DNA of 64,000 bases from Pontederia crassipes (Eukaryota; Streptophyta; Magnoliopsida; Commelinales; Pontederiaceae). Positions 1-10,374 of the stretch are shown one piece after another; the stretch's first letter is position 1; every line of letters begins with the position of its first letter. The stretch lies in contig CM060194.1 of the NCBI GenBank assembly GCA_030549335.1, positions 12,030,171 to 12,094,170 of the forward strand, in the 5' to 3' direction. The translations under genes were made by a program, and so were the position numbers. The notes below the pieces were generated by a model. It was not told where the DNA came from and searched no databases. It saw only the letters and a program-made list of their open reading frames with translations.

Positions 1-1194
1 ATATTAATCTGGAAGCAAATTGTGGTGATTATTATTTAAGTAGTTTGCAATTGTGATTTCACATGCTTACCTCTGTTTAGCATTCAGGCTTATGATGTAC
101 AAATCAAATAGAGTGCTATTCCACATATAAGCAAAGCCAAACAACTTCAAAGTCAAAAAATAATTTCAGATTTTTCTTTATGACATTTTCTTGCAAAGAG
201 TGTAGCTTCGAAAAATTTTGATCTCAATAGTTCAGCACCTGGGGATATGTTTGTGCTTGAAAATTAAAATTTTAACTCCTTGTTATATGCTAACTTGCAT
301 GTTACTTATTAACATAGAAATCACATCATGATATCATTTGGAGATTTATGTATTACATATTTTGTTCTCTAGCATATTTCTTGGACAATTGGAGGAATCC
401 AATATCTAAAGTTTTTATATTGATATGATTTTGGTATGAGTGAGTAGAATTAGATGAGCATGAGATCTTTAACTTTTTCTTGTAGTCTGTAATGTGAACA
501 AAAGTGAAATAGTATATAAACATGTGAAATCCATTGAAATAAACTACAATATATGGGCATATATAACATGCTTAAATTCAATGCATTTGCAACTCATCAA
601 TCGGGCACTGGCTTAAGCCTTCTTGAAAGAGTTTTAAATTAGTTTGTGAACTATTTTTTAGTTTAATAAATGTCTATTCGTGCTAATTTCTTGTTTATTC
701 AAATGCTTGTGATTGCAGGTTTGCTCCAATAGATTTTCAGACATCTTATGCAGGTGACTATCCGGCTATGGTTAGCAATTATTCATTACCTATATAATTA
801 ATATTTTCTAATCATTTATATTATAATTTCACAGATTTTGAAGATGTGAAATTTGAAGATAACAAGTACAACATTTGCATCCTTTTGAAGACAACGACAT
901 TTGTTTATTTTTATATTTTGGATTATGAAGATATGATACACTCATATTGTATATTGTGGCTGATGTTGGAGGAGGATATGAAATTTAGGCACAAATGTGT
1001 ATGGACGAATGTTGGAAAGCATGAATATTGTCATTTTATAATGGAATACCATTTTTTACATTTTATTATTCTTATATTGTCATCCCTCTTAGTTTTGTGC
1101 TTTCAGGCAAATTTTTATTATGTCAATATTTGTTATGAATTGATACTAAATGTAAATGATAATTATTTAGGACAAAAAATATGATAATTAATAA

Positions 1195-1557
1195 TAGAAA
1201 ATTAATTATTAAGGATAAAAAACTGGTCATTAATAACTAGCAATGACAACCTATTGAATAGTCATAAATGATCTCTAACGTCCAAGTTCATGGTCGTTAG
1301 AACATTTTAACAAAAAGTAATTGAGTGGCAGCTGTTCATCATTAACGGCAAGATACTTGGTCGTCAATATGTTTTTGGCGGCCATCTTTTTACTGGTCAT
1401 TAAATGTTTTAACGACGAGATTTTTTGTCCCGTCGCTATTGATCTTTAACGGCGGAGCCTATAACGACGATTGACGACCAGATTTTCTCGTCGTTATTGA
1501 TCAATAACGACCGGATTTTCATTTATAACGGCCATTTTTCCCTTCGTTAAAGGCCCC
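1195..1557. repeat. CACTA subterminal repeat zone
   Basis: Short motifs such as TTAACGACGA, CGTCGTTATTGATC and AACGACCGGATTTTC recur in both orientations up to the terminus. In CACTA elements such subterminal repeats are transposase-binding sites and can fold into hairpins. That role is family knowledge; the sequence shows only the repeats. Confidence 0.7.
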
Positions 1558-1570
1558 TTTTCTTGTAGTG
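1558..1570. repeat. CACTA terminal inverted repeat (right end)
   Basis: TTTTCTTGTAGTG is the reverse complement of CACTACAAGAAAA, the classic plant CACTA terminus. Confidence 0.85.
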
Positions 1571-2760
1571 CAACCTAAGCCGGTATCACAAGAATCACTA
1601 TAAACGACATAGTCTCCACTTCCCGAAGGAATGACCAGGATTGGTACTGTGGTGTCTTCTCTTGAGTTCTTGGAAGCTTGCTTCACATGCTTGTGACCAT
1701 ATAAACTTCTCGCCCTTCCTTGTCAACTTTGTCATAGGTGCGGCTATCTTCGAGAAATCTTGGATAAACCTTTTATAATATCCGAAAAGTCTCAAGAAAC
1801 TTCTAATCTCGATCACATTATTGGGTCTATGCCAATTAGTCACTGCCACAACATTATCCGAATCCACGGCCACTCCATGCCTTCATACAATATGTCCAAG
1901 GAACATCACTTCTTCAAGCCAAAATTCACACTTAGAAAATTTGCCGCAGAGCTTGTTTCTTCTCAAGGTTACCAATACAATGCGAAGATGTTCTCGATGC
2001 TCTTCCGGGCTCGATGAGTAGACGAGGATGTCATCCACAAATACGATCATAAATTTGTCCAAGTATGGATGAAAGTCCCTATTCATCAAATCCATGAATG
2101 CGGCAGGCGCATTCACTAGTCCAGAAGGCATTACCAAAAACTCATAGTATCCATACCTTGAACGTAATGCCGTCTTGGGAACATCTTGCTCGGCTACCCT
2201 TAATTGGTGGTAGCCACTCCTTAGATCGATCTTTGAGAAAACTGACGCTGACGCTAATTGATAAAAAAATCATCAATTCTTGGTAAGGGATACTTGTTCT
2301 TTACTGTCACTTTGTCGAGCATTCGGTAGTCGATGCACAACCTTAAAGAGCCATCCTTCTTCTTGACAAAAAGTACCGGTGCGCCCCATGGTGAGATGCT
2401 TGGCCTAATAAATCCCTTGTCCAAAAGCTCTTGCAATTGGGTCTTCAATTCGTGCATCTCCGCCGGGGCCATTCGGTAGGGCGGCTTTGAGATGGGTGCG
2501 GTACCCAAAAGTAGTTCAATATTGAACTCAACTTCCCTTCTTGGTGAAAATCCCGCAATGTCTTCTGGAAAGACATTGGGATATTGCTTCACCACATCCA
2601 AGGATTCAAGAGCCTTGGATTGCGAATCCGTCTTAATGACACTTGCCAAAAATCCTCTTTCCCCTTTCTTGATCATCTTGTTTGCCTTAGTTACTGAAAT
2701 TAGCACTTTGACTTCCTTGGATGGAATTCCTCGAATCGTTGTGGGTTTTCCATGATGGTC
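1571..2760 (-). pseudogene. gypsy pol fragment: reverse transcriptase and partial RNase H
   Basis: Polymerase region of the minus-strand gypsy relic. The stretch 2706-2254 carries the RT N-terminal part ([11 protein letters not shown], then [20 protein letters not shown] and [11 protein letters not shown]). A frame break follows at the T-run near 2260. Bases 2253-2138 still read [13 protein letters not shown] in another frame. The stretch 2137-1883 carries [10 protein letters not shown], with the catalytic Asp pair near 2030-2035. The stretch 1873-1598 covers the RT-RNase H connection (RSFLRLFGYYKRFI). Several frame changes make it a pseudogene. The CACTA insertion cuts it in RNase H. Confidence 0.88.
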
Positions 2761-2781
2761 ACATATAAAAATTTTCTTTTC

Positions 2782-3228
2782 TTAGCAATACATGCGAGCA
2801 TCATTATAGGATAACCAATCCATCCCTAAGATTACATCATAATCTAACATAGGAAGTAATATTAGATCACATGGAAAATTCTTCCTATCTATTTTTATAG
2901 ATACATTGGGGACATATCTCCTAGTGGCTACCATTCCGGTAGGAGTCACTACCTTTAGTTGACAATTAGTAACTAGAGGCCTTACTTCTAACATTCTAAC
3001 AAATGCATGAGAGATAAAAGAATGCGTTGCACCCGAATCGAAGAGGACATTTGCATAGTGTCCGGCAATTAGAATATTACCTTGGATCACATCATTTGCT
3101 TGGTTGGCTTCACTTCCATGGAGAAAACTCTTGCCGCGGCTCTTGGCGAATCCGTAGCTATCTTCCCTTTGTTGCGGTTGTCCCCACTCTTCTCCGGGCA
3201 ATCCTTTATGTAATGACCGCCTTTCCAC
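2782..3228 (-). pseudogene. gypsy aspartic protease region
   Basis: A 148-codon open stretch contains the retropepsin motif DSGATHSFIS with its Asp near 3037-3039, and later DVILGMDWLS, the conserved C-terminal protease block. The protease would cleave the Gag-Pol polyprotein in the virus-like particle. Catalytic residues look intact, but the stretch is separated from gag (3206-3862) and from reverse transcriptase by frame breaks. Confidence 0.85.
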
Positions 3229-3868
3229 ATTGTAAGCATGTCCCGGCCCTCATGCGGCATTTGCCGGGATGATATCTACCACAATGGTCACATGCACTTT
3301 TTACTTGCTCCCTCTTCTTTGGAGAATGATAAGGGGCTTTTCTTGGGCTCTTCCCTTGAACCTTTCCATCGTACTTCTTGATTGCCTTTCCTTTAGCACT
3401 CATCCTTTCGTTGTACTTTCCCTCATGTTCGGCGGCAAGTTCTACCACATCCTTCATAGTGGTACAACGACCACTCCTCACCCAAGGTTGCGATCCGGGA
3501 TTCAAACCATTAATGAACCTCTTGGTCCTTCTAAGCTCATTTTTGTTGAGCTCATCATACTTTTCCAGCCTAGGTATGTGTTCAAGTATAGATCCACGGA
3601 CATGTTGCCTTGGACGAGATTGAGAAATTCATCTCTCTTCTTTCCTTTTACATGATCCAGGAAGAAGCGAGCCTCGAACACTTCCACGAAAGCTCTCCCA
3701 TTCAACATCTTCCTCACTCTTGAAAGTAGTCTTCAAGAGTGACTTCCACCATATTCTACCTTGGCCGCAAAGGCGATGTGTAGCATACATCACCTTACGG
3801 TCTCTTGGATATCCCATGACCCTGAGGGTATCCTCTATCTCTTCAATCCATGACTCGGCCAACTCTGG
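3206..3868 (-). pseudogene. gypsy gag fragment with zinc knuckles
   Basis: The gag core reads W.EEIEDTLRVMGYPRDRKV and GRIWWKS at 3862-3629. It is followed in other frames by DEFLNLVQGNMSV (to 3502) and then a cysteine-rich segment CDHCGRYHPGKC...CLQCGK near 3292-3215, a double zinc knuckle of nucleic-acid-binding type. The first 100 or so residues normally upstream of the core are missing. At about 3868 the sequence changes to non-coding DNA, so gag is 5'-truncated. At least two frameshifts are present. Confidence 0.82.
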
Positions 3869-6291
3869 AAGACTTCATAGGTAATAACAATAAAGTCCAA
3901 TAACATAAAACACAACAGAAGACTTCATAGGTAAATAAAAACCTAAGATAACAATACTAGCCCATGGGCCACATTGGCTCTAACATCAAGACCCAACATA
4001 GGGTTCATAATACATAAAGGAGTCCAAAAAAAAGTAATGACTCTAAGGCCCATAGGCCATACATACATGACTAACTATGAGTCCATCATCATAAATAAAA
4101 GACTAAAAGATAACTTGGGACATAGCCCGACCAACCCATGTGCAATGTCACCATCATGAGACTCTCACCACCGAACCTAAGCCTCGTTCATACCTGTACG
4201 GATCCATGGGGTGCAGGGGATTTCTCCCGTTAGAGTATGTTAAGGCTCATTCATGCTATGCTCCTATAACATGATCTCTATACGTCATGGTATATGCATT
4301 TCATCATCATAGTATATGAATCATATGCATGCTATGAGCTACTTATGCACGCTACATGGCATATGAACATATCATCATGGCAAGATAAGATAAGCATGTA
4401 ACATCATAATCATTAGATTAAAACATATCATAACTTATCATTATGTTAAGGCATATCATTGTTTATCTTGCTTTTCTTTAACGTCTTCTTACATAACATC
4501 TTATGACAAGGGGACATACATTAGCATCCTATTTGGTGCTTTCATCATCATCTTCATCTTTATGTCCCAAGTCATCTTTGGAAAGTACATACATACTTGT
4601 CAGACTTTACTTTCCACTTTACATCATCTTATCGTCTTCTATCATGATTAAGATAGCTTATTATCTTGGTGATTGGGAAGACCATGTTGATTCGCGGGAC
4701 CTTGGCTAGCTAGGCCGGGACGATTGTCCCATTAGAAGTATTCTTCCCCGGGAATATGACACATATGCTAGCATGTGAAGACTTTATTCCCCTCCACGAT
4801 TACAACAGGACACTTTCATACCAATCCGTCTTTTAATTACATTCATCAATATATCCAATCCTTCAATACATGTTACATGTTTTAACCCTATTTAAGGTTA
4901 TACATACTTCAAATCATGCTAAGTGTGGACATTCAATCATAACCAATCATCAACCCAGAACGGACGATCGTTTTCACTTTAGGTCGACCGGTGGACTCGA
5001 ATAACGGACAATCATTATGGTATCGGTCGATCGTTATCAGTCTTTCGGACGATCGAACTGAGCGTTGGGTTGACCGCTAATCACAGAGAGCATGACTGCT
5101 CTAAATCGGACGACCGCTAGGATATCGATCGACCATTATCTGGTCGACCAAAACTGGACGTTAGGTCGACCGCTAATCATAGAGAGCATGACTGCTCTAA
5201 ATCGAACGACTGTTGGGGTATCGGTTGATCGTTAATTACAGAGAGCAACGACTACTCTAAACGAGCATCCGAACGGGTTTCGGACGACCGTTGGACAGAT
5301 ATCGAGACTACTTTGTCGCCTAGAATGGTCGACCAATAATGTATCGGTCGCCCATTTTGGGACGACAAACCACACAATCTTTACATTCTTCCTTTCTATT
5401 CAAGCATATCTTGACACATTGAACACATAAGTGGTTCCAAACAATATATGAAACATTCCTCAACATTCTTAGCATTCTAATAAATGAAGTAAATGGGTTT
5501 TCACATGAACACATTAATCACATTCATATATACACATGAGCATTAGAAAATTCCATTTTGAGCTAGCATAAGTAACAATAAGCATCCTACATCTAGGCAT
5601 AATTAGCAATAGAACCTTAATCTTAATGATACATGAAGCACATTGGATTCTAATCATGATTAGCAATGGAATAGTAAACAAAGGAACATTGACTATTAAA
5701 TGCACATTTACGTAATCCTCTCTCTAAGAACAAAGGGTTTGTTCTTCATGCCCTAATCGACACATTCAAACATCATTAGGGAGAGATTAGGAAGGTTTCG
5801 ATCCCCTCAAACATACCTTAGTTTGTTAAGCTTAATCACCTAGTTCCTTCCTCTCTTTTCCTTTCTTCTTCCTCTTCCAGCCGAGCCCACTGCTTCTCTT
5901 TCCTTACTGTTGTCCAAGAGCTCTAATGGGGTTGCTACAAGGAGTTAGGAAGAGAAAATGGTGAGCTGATTTGTTGAAGGGGAGGCTATTGTAGCCACAA
6001 TAATTGGATTACTGTAGCACATGGCCATGAACTAAGTAGAGGGTGATGTGGCCGAATGCGAAACAATGGGGACTTACTGTAGCAAGGGATGGGCTCTTCC
6101 TTGTTGCTGGCCGTGTGGAAATGATGAGGGAGAGGGAGAGAGGGTGAGGTGGTCGGTTGGGGTAGGTAGAATGCAACTTTGCCTTTAGCTTTTAGGTCAT
6201 ATTATAATCTTGTGGGCTTTTGGAATTCATGCGGCTGGGCCTTTTGGTTTTCTTTTCCTTTTTTTTTTCCATTTTCTTTTAGAATGTTACA
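3869..6291 (-). repeat. LTR and untranslated region of the Tekay-like relic
   Basis: About 2.4 kb without coding signal lies between truncated gag and satellite A, where a 5' LTR of a minus-strand element is expected. Tekay LTRs are usually long. The right end on the minus strand starts TGTAACATTC. The inner LTR boundary and primer-binding site are not recognisable; 3974-3988 resembles the tRNA-Met site only weakly. The 17-bp string gaagacttcataggtaa occurs twice near 3868 and 3919. The segment also contains a GTCGACCG-rich tandem repeat (5060-5270). Confidence 0.55.
5060..5270. repeat. Tandem repeat of about 96 bp rich in GTCGACCG-type motifs
   Basis: The phrase gaccgctaatca[c/t]agagag followed by catgactgctctaaatcg occurs at about 5070 and again 96 bp later. 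A third partial copy (gttaattacagagagc) lies near 5230. Flanking DNA from 4965 to 5360 is dense in TCGACC, CGATCG and GGACGACCG motifs. Confidence 0.65.
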
Positions 6292-7325
6292 CTTTGGGTA
6301 TCCTAAGAGTTGATAGGCCCGTAGAACTTTAACTCTATTTTAAATCGTAGTGAACCGTTACAATCAATGATAAAGGTCTTGGGGATTAGACTATTAGGGT
6401 AAGGTTAAAAGCTCTAACATATGGATACTTATTATAATCTTTGGATATCCTAAGAGGTGCTAGATCTTTAGAACTTTAACTCGATTTCATAAGAGGTGAA
6501 CTATTACAATCGATGATAAGTTCTTGGGCCTTACAGTCTTAGAGTAAGTTTCAAAGCTCTAAGTTATAGATACTTAATATAACAATTGGGTATCCTAAGA
6601 GGTGATAGATCTTTAGAACTTCAACTCGATTTCAAATCGTAGTTGAACCATTACAAACAGTGATAAAGCTCTTGGGGATTAGACTCTTAGAGAAAGGTCC
6701 AAAGCTCTAACTTATAGATACTAATTATAACCTTTAGTATCCTAAGAGGTGGTAAATCTTTAGAACTTTAACTCTATTTCAAGCCGTAGTTGAACCGTTA
6801 CAATCAATGATAAAGATCTTGGCGATTAGAGTCTTAGTTATAGATACTTATTATAACCTTTGGGTATCCTAAGAGATGGTAGATCTTTAGAACTTTAGCT
6901 CTTTTTCAAACCGTAGTTGAAACTTTACAATCAATGATAAAGATCTTGATGATTAGAGTCTTGAAGTAAGGTTCAAAGCTTTAAGTTATAAATACTTATT
7001 ATAACCTTTGGGTATCCTAAGCGGTGATAGATGTTTAGAACTTTAACTCTATTTCAAACCGTAGTTGAACCATTACAATCAATGATAAAGTTCTTGGGTA
7101 TTGGAGTGTTAGAGTAATGTTCAAAGCTCTAAGTTATAGATACTTATTATAACCTTTGGGTCTCCTAAGAGGTGATAGATCTTTAGAACTTCATCTCTAT
7201 TTCAAACTGTAGTTGAACCGTGACAATCAATGATAAAGCTCTTGGGGATTAGAGTCTTAGAGTAAGTTTCAAAGACTGAGTTATATATACTTAATATAAT
7301 CATTGAGTATTCTAAGAGGTGGTAG
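6292..7325. repeat. Satellite A block 1 (about 148-bp monomer)
   Basis: About seven tandem monomers. A typical monomer contains, in order, CTAAGAGGTGATAGATCTTT, AACTCTATTTCAAACCGTAG, TTGAACCGTTACAATCAATG, ATAAAGCTCTTGGGGATTAG, AGTCTTAGAGTAAGGTTCAA and AGTTATAGATACTTATTATA. A consensus counted by eye is 148 bp. It has no coding potential. The first monomer starts part-way, at the gypsy LTR edge. Confidence 0.9.
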
Positions 7326-8548
7326 TGTAGGATCCCAAAGAGCACCAAGAGGGGGGTGAATTGGTGTTCTATAAAAAAATATCGATTTCACAAAAATCAT
7401 CGCAGATCATAAGCATAATATGAGAGGGAGTAAGAGAGAGACAAAAAGAAATACAAACATACGGTGGTTGTTGATGAGGTTCCGCGACACCTTGGCCTAT
7501 GTCCCTGCTCCGACTTCTCGACCTCGAGACCGTCTGAGATTCCACTAGAATCATTTCATTTATTCCAAATGGGGCAAGGAAGAAAGCCCTCTACACAACC
7601 ACATTTTCTCCGCTATGACAGGCAAGGCAAACTTCTCCTCCTATGAAGCTAATTTTTTCTCTCGCTCAGGATGTATGATTTGGAACCTCTTTCACACAGG
7701 AATTCTCACAATCTTTCTGAAAAATGGTTTGTCTCTTTTACAATAGAGCGCTCACAAGGAAAAGTGAGAAAGAAAGAAAGCTCTAAATGATAACTTCAAG
7801 TGAAATGATCTTTTTTTGATTTTTTGAAGTTTTGCTTCAATGCTTGTATGGATGCCTTTGCTTCTGGCTTTGGCACTCCTTTTATAGGCTCTACTATGTG
7901 GAAAATTCGTCCAAAATTTATTCCACATTTTTTTCCTTAAAATATAGCTGTTACTATTCATTGTAGTAGTGGATTGGTCGACCGGTCTATACGACTGTTG
8001 CGTTGATTTTGTTTACTGACTGCAGTTGCGTTGATTTCATTCACTAACTACAATTGCGTTGATTTCGTTCACTGACCGTAGCTGGTCGGTCAACCGGTGT
8101 TGTCTCGGCGTCGACCGGTATAGTCTCGTCATTGAACTGAGCAGCTCATGCATTGATCAGTCGACTGGTGTCATTTTGACATTGTCCGAAGTAGCTCATG
8201 TATTTATTGGTCGACCGGTATCTCCAGATCGGTCGATCGGGTTTCTATCGATCAGTTTTCATTGTGTCGACCGGTAGGTTGACTGTCCTGCACTGATTTG
8301 ATCATAGCTTTTTCACTGTTATCCAAATTAGATAATGTTGGATTCTATGTATAGCTAACAGGATTCTCTACAACTTTGATATTTATGATTCATCCAGAAT
8401 CTAATCAGATCATAGCTAATTATTTAATCAAAGTGTAGCGCAAAAAGTTATCCATTTTATTTAAACATTTTAAGCATTTAATTTTAATCTTTTGCGATTT
8501 GTATCATCAAAATATAATTTTATATGTCATTAAAACTTAGATCCAACA
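7326..8548 (-). repeat. Copia 3' LTR (minus strand)
   Basis: Bounded by TGTTGGATCT at 8548 and GGATCCTACA at 7326 when read on the minus strand, the same ends as the LTRs at 14762-16028 and 58068-59319. A TATA box (ctataaaag) is at 7887-7879. The middle (about 7970-8290) is packed with GGTCGACCGGT-like palindromes. Length 1223 bp. Confidence 0.9.
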
Positions 8549-8566
8549 ATCTCCCCCTTTTTGATG
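8549..8566 (-). promoter_or_regulatory. Polypurine tract of copia relic
   Basis: On the minus strand the sequence immediately upstream of the LTR is AAAAAGGGGGAGATT, the plus-strand DNA primer site expected there. It shows that this LTR is the 3' one. Confidence 0.8.
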
Positions 8567-9220
8567 AAGACAAATCGAGAAATATGAAAAATGTTTAAGT
8601 TGTGAAAAAAGTTGTAAAATAAGTTGCATTGTAAAGTCAATTTTACTCCCCCAAACACTTAGCTTTCCTTAGAATGATAGATATTCACATAAGTATAAAT
8701 TGTAAGGAACTCTTCATATAAAGTGATATTCAAATCATATTTCTTCTATATTTTCCCCCTTTTGTTTCATAAAAAAGAATAACTTATATATGAAGCATAT
8801 AAGAAATCATATGTAAGTCCCCCTTAATCATATTTTCAAAAATTTATTCTTCCCCTTTTGTCATATAATAGACATGTAAAGTATTGCATATAAAGATTTT
8901 AAAAGATAACTCCCCCTAAATTTATGGTCATTTTATAATGAAAACCAATTTATGAAAGCCCTAGAAAAATATATTAAGAAACCAATTTTTTCATAAAACT
9001 TTGATCCAACAATGATTATGTCAAAATAAAGTTTTAACATACTCCCCTTATCACTATTTCTAATTTTCATTTATATGTTCCTCTTTTCAAAGAAATAGTA
9101 ATTTTGAAATTTTTTAGTAAAATAAAAATTTAGTTGATACTTTTACCATAAGCTTTTTTTCTTCACATTTCCAATTCCATATGTCCTTCGTTTTACATGT
9201 GAGGCATACCTGAAAAACAA
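8567..9220. other. Non-coding remainder of copia internal region
   Basis: AT-rich sequence between polypurine tract and gag remnant with many stops in all frames. Several CCCCC/TTCCCC tracts resemble the untranslated 3' internal region of this kind of copia element. I see no gene. Confidence 0.5.
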
Positions 9221-10374
9221 TCAAGTAACTTTTGGTACCCAAACTTCTTTGGGTCCTATTTTGTTAGACAATGTTCCTTTCGGAACCCAAATCATGCCAT
9301 GTTGTGATGATTTTTTTATTTTACATTGATATGCCTAATGACCATAAAGTCCACATGTAAAAAATATTTCGGATGTGATTTTCTACCATATGAATGATTG
9401 CATTTCCAATAAGAATTTTCATGTACAAAATGATTACTAAGATTATTTTTCGTTATATGAGAAATAGTCATATCACATTTTGAGTATTTTTCAAAGAGGC
9501 ATTTTCTTGTTTTACTTTTTGTAATGAACATGCTAGTTTTACAATTTCACATGCATGTGTAATTTCCAAAGTTTCAATTTCATTTTTGAGATTTTCATTT
9601 TACATAGAACATGTATCCTTTTCCTCTTTTAATTTTTTAATCTCATGTAGTAATTTTTCATTTTCCTCTTTAAGCGAAAAGTATCTTTTTATAAGTGAAG
9701 AAAGTTCTTTATTCACATCTAAAGAAAGATTTTCTTCGGAAGAGTTCGATGAGTCATCATTTGAAGGATAGAAGTTATCACATCATCGCGTGCCATTAAG
9801 CATAAGTATGCTTCATCACTGGAACAACTTGACAAGTCACTTGTTTCGCTTGACTCTTCATAATTTTTCTTTTTACCTTTTCGAGATGTCTCCTTTTTGT
9901 AATTTTTGTATGATCTTTGGGTAGGCTTCTAATTCTTCTTTTTCATCATCACCAACTTAAGATACTTGTCTAGTTTTCTTGTGTAGCAAGCGAGTCTCTT
10001 TTCGTCCACTTCTTCTTCACTCGAGTCTTCTTCATTTTTGTTTGCTTTCATAGCCAATGTCTTCTTTTTGGGAGCATTTGACTCTTCTTCTTCTTGGATT
10101 CCGATCTCATAGGTTAATAGTGAACTGATTAGATCATCGAAGTCCAGACTATTCAAGACTTTTTCTTCAATCACGGTCCTCTTTGTATGTCATTTGGAGG
10201 TGAGCTACCTAAGAAACTTTTTCACTTTTTGGGGGTTAGTTCTTGGCTGGCCCAAGGAGGCTAATCCATTCACAATATCCATAAATGTAACAACCATATC
10301 ATTTATGGATTTATTTTCATGCATCTTGAAAGAATCGTATTGATGATTCAAAATATTTAATCCAGATTCTTTGA
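9221..10374 (-). pseudogene. Copia gag relic with decayed zinc knuckle
   Basis: From 10374 leftward: gag core (KESGLNILNH, then DIVNGLASLGQPRTNPQKVK), the LDFDDLISSLLTYEIG block, an acidic stretch EEDSSEEEVDEKRL, and a canonical gag tail with serine-rich text ending in SSDEAYLCLMA. The zinc-knuckle region at about 9450-9350 reads CNHSYGRKSHPKYFL, where the second and last cysteines of the usual CX2CX4HX4C are lost. It is followed by WVPKGTLSN wording typical just after the copia zinc knuckle. Frameshifts and stops are frequent. It shows what the normal gag C-terminus of this family looks like, which matters for the chimeric copy at 60268. Confidence 0.75.

Larger units (their letters stand above)
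1..1570. mobile_element. CACTA (En/Spm-type) DNA transposon, terminal portion
   Basis: The segment ends at 1570 with the 13-bp CACTA terminus TTTTCTTGTAGTG, preceded by a subterminal zone of repeated AACGAC/CGTCGTTA motifs. The other end lies outside the window, so the size is unknown. Bases 1-1190 are AT-rich. I see no transposase domain there, only weak intron-like signals near 715-845, and the 112-codon open frame at 846-1184 matches nothing I know; it may be 3' non-coding sequence of the element. The transposon sits inside a gypsy pol sequence that begins at 1571, so it is the younger insertion. The 3-bp target copy on this side would be CAA (1571-1573). The terminus is firm; everything left of about 1195 is assigned to the element by position only. 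Confidence 0.72.
1571..6291 (-). mobile_element. Ty3/gypsy LTR retrotransposon relic, Tekay/Del-like
   Basis: Read on the minus strand from right to left it shows an LTR-like segment (6291 to about 3869), partial gag, zinc knuckles, protease, reverse transcriptase and the start of RNase H, where the CACTA element interrupts it at 1571. The remaining RNase H, integrase and 3' LTR must lie left of the window. Frameshifts and missing gag N-terminus make it non-functional. The right boundary abuts satellite A at 6292 and on the minus strand begins TGTAACATTC, a plausible LTR start. Clade assignment rests on protein motifs (DSGATHSF protease, FVDDILVYS reverse transcriptase) typical of Tekay/Del chromoviruses. 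Confidence 0.75.
7326..10374 (-). mobile_element. Ty1/copia retrotransposon relic (3' LTR plus gag, pol deleted)
   Basis: A minus-strand element inserted in satellite A: 3' LTR (7326-8548), polypurine tract just right of it, a short 3' internal segment, then gag remnants running to 10374. Nearly all of pol is missing between zinc knuckle and polypurine tract. The 5' end of gag, the leader and the 5' LTR are gone; at about 10374 the sequence reverts to satellite A out of phase, so the 5' loss was a deletion. Gag wording matches the plus-strand copy at 59446-60267. SIRE/Maximus-like by gag style, with limited confidence. Confidence 0.85.
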
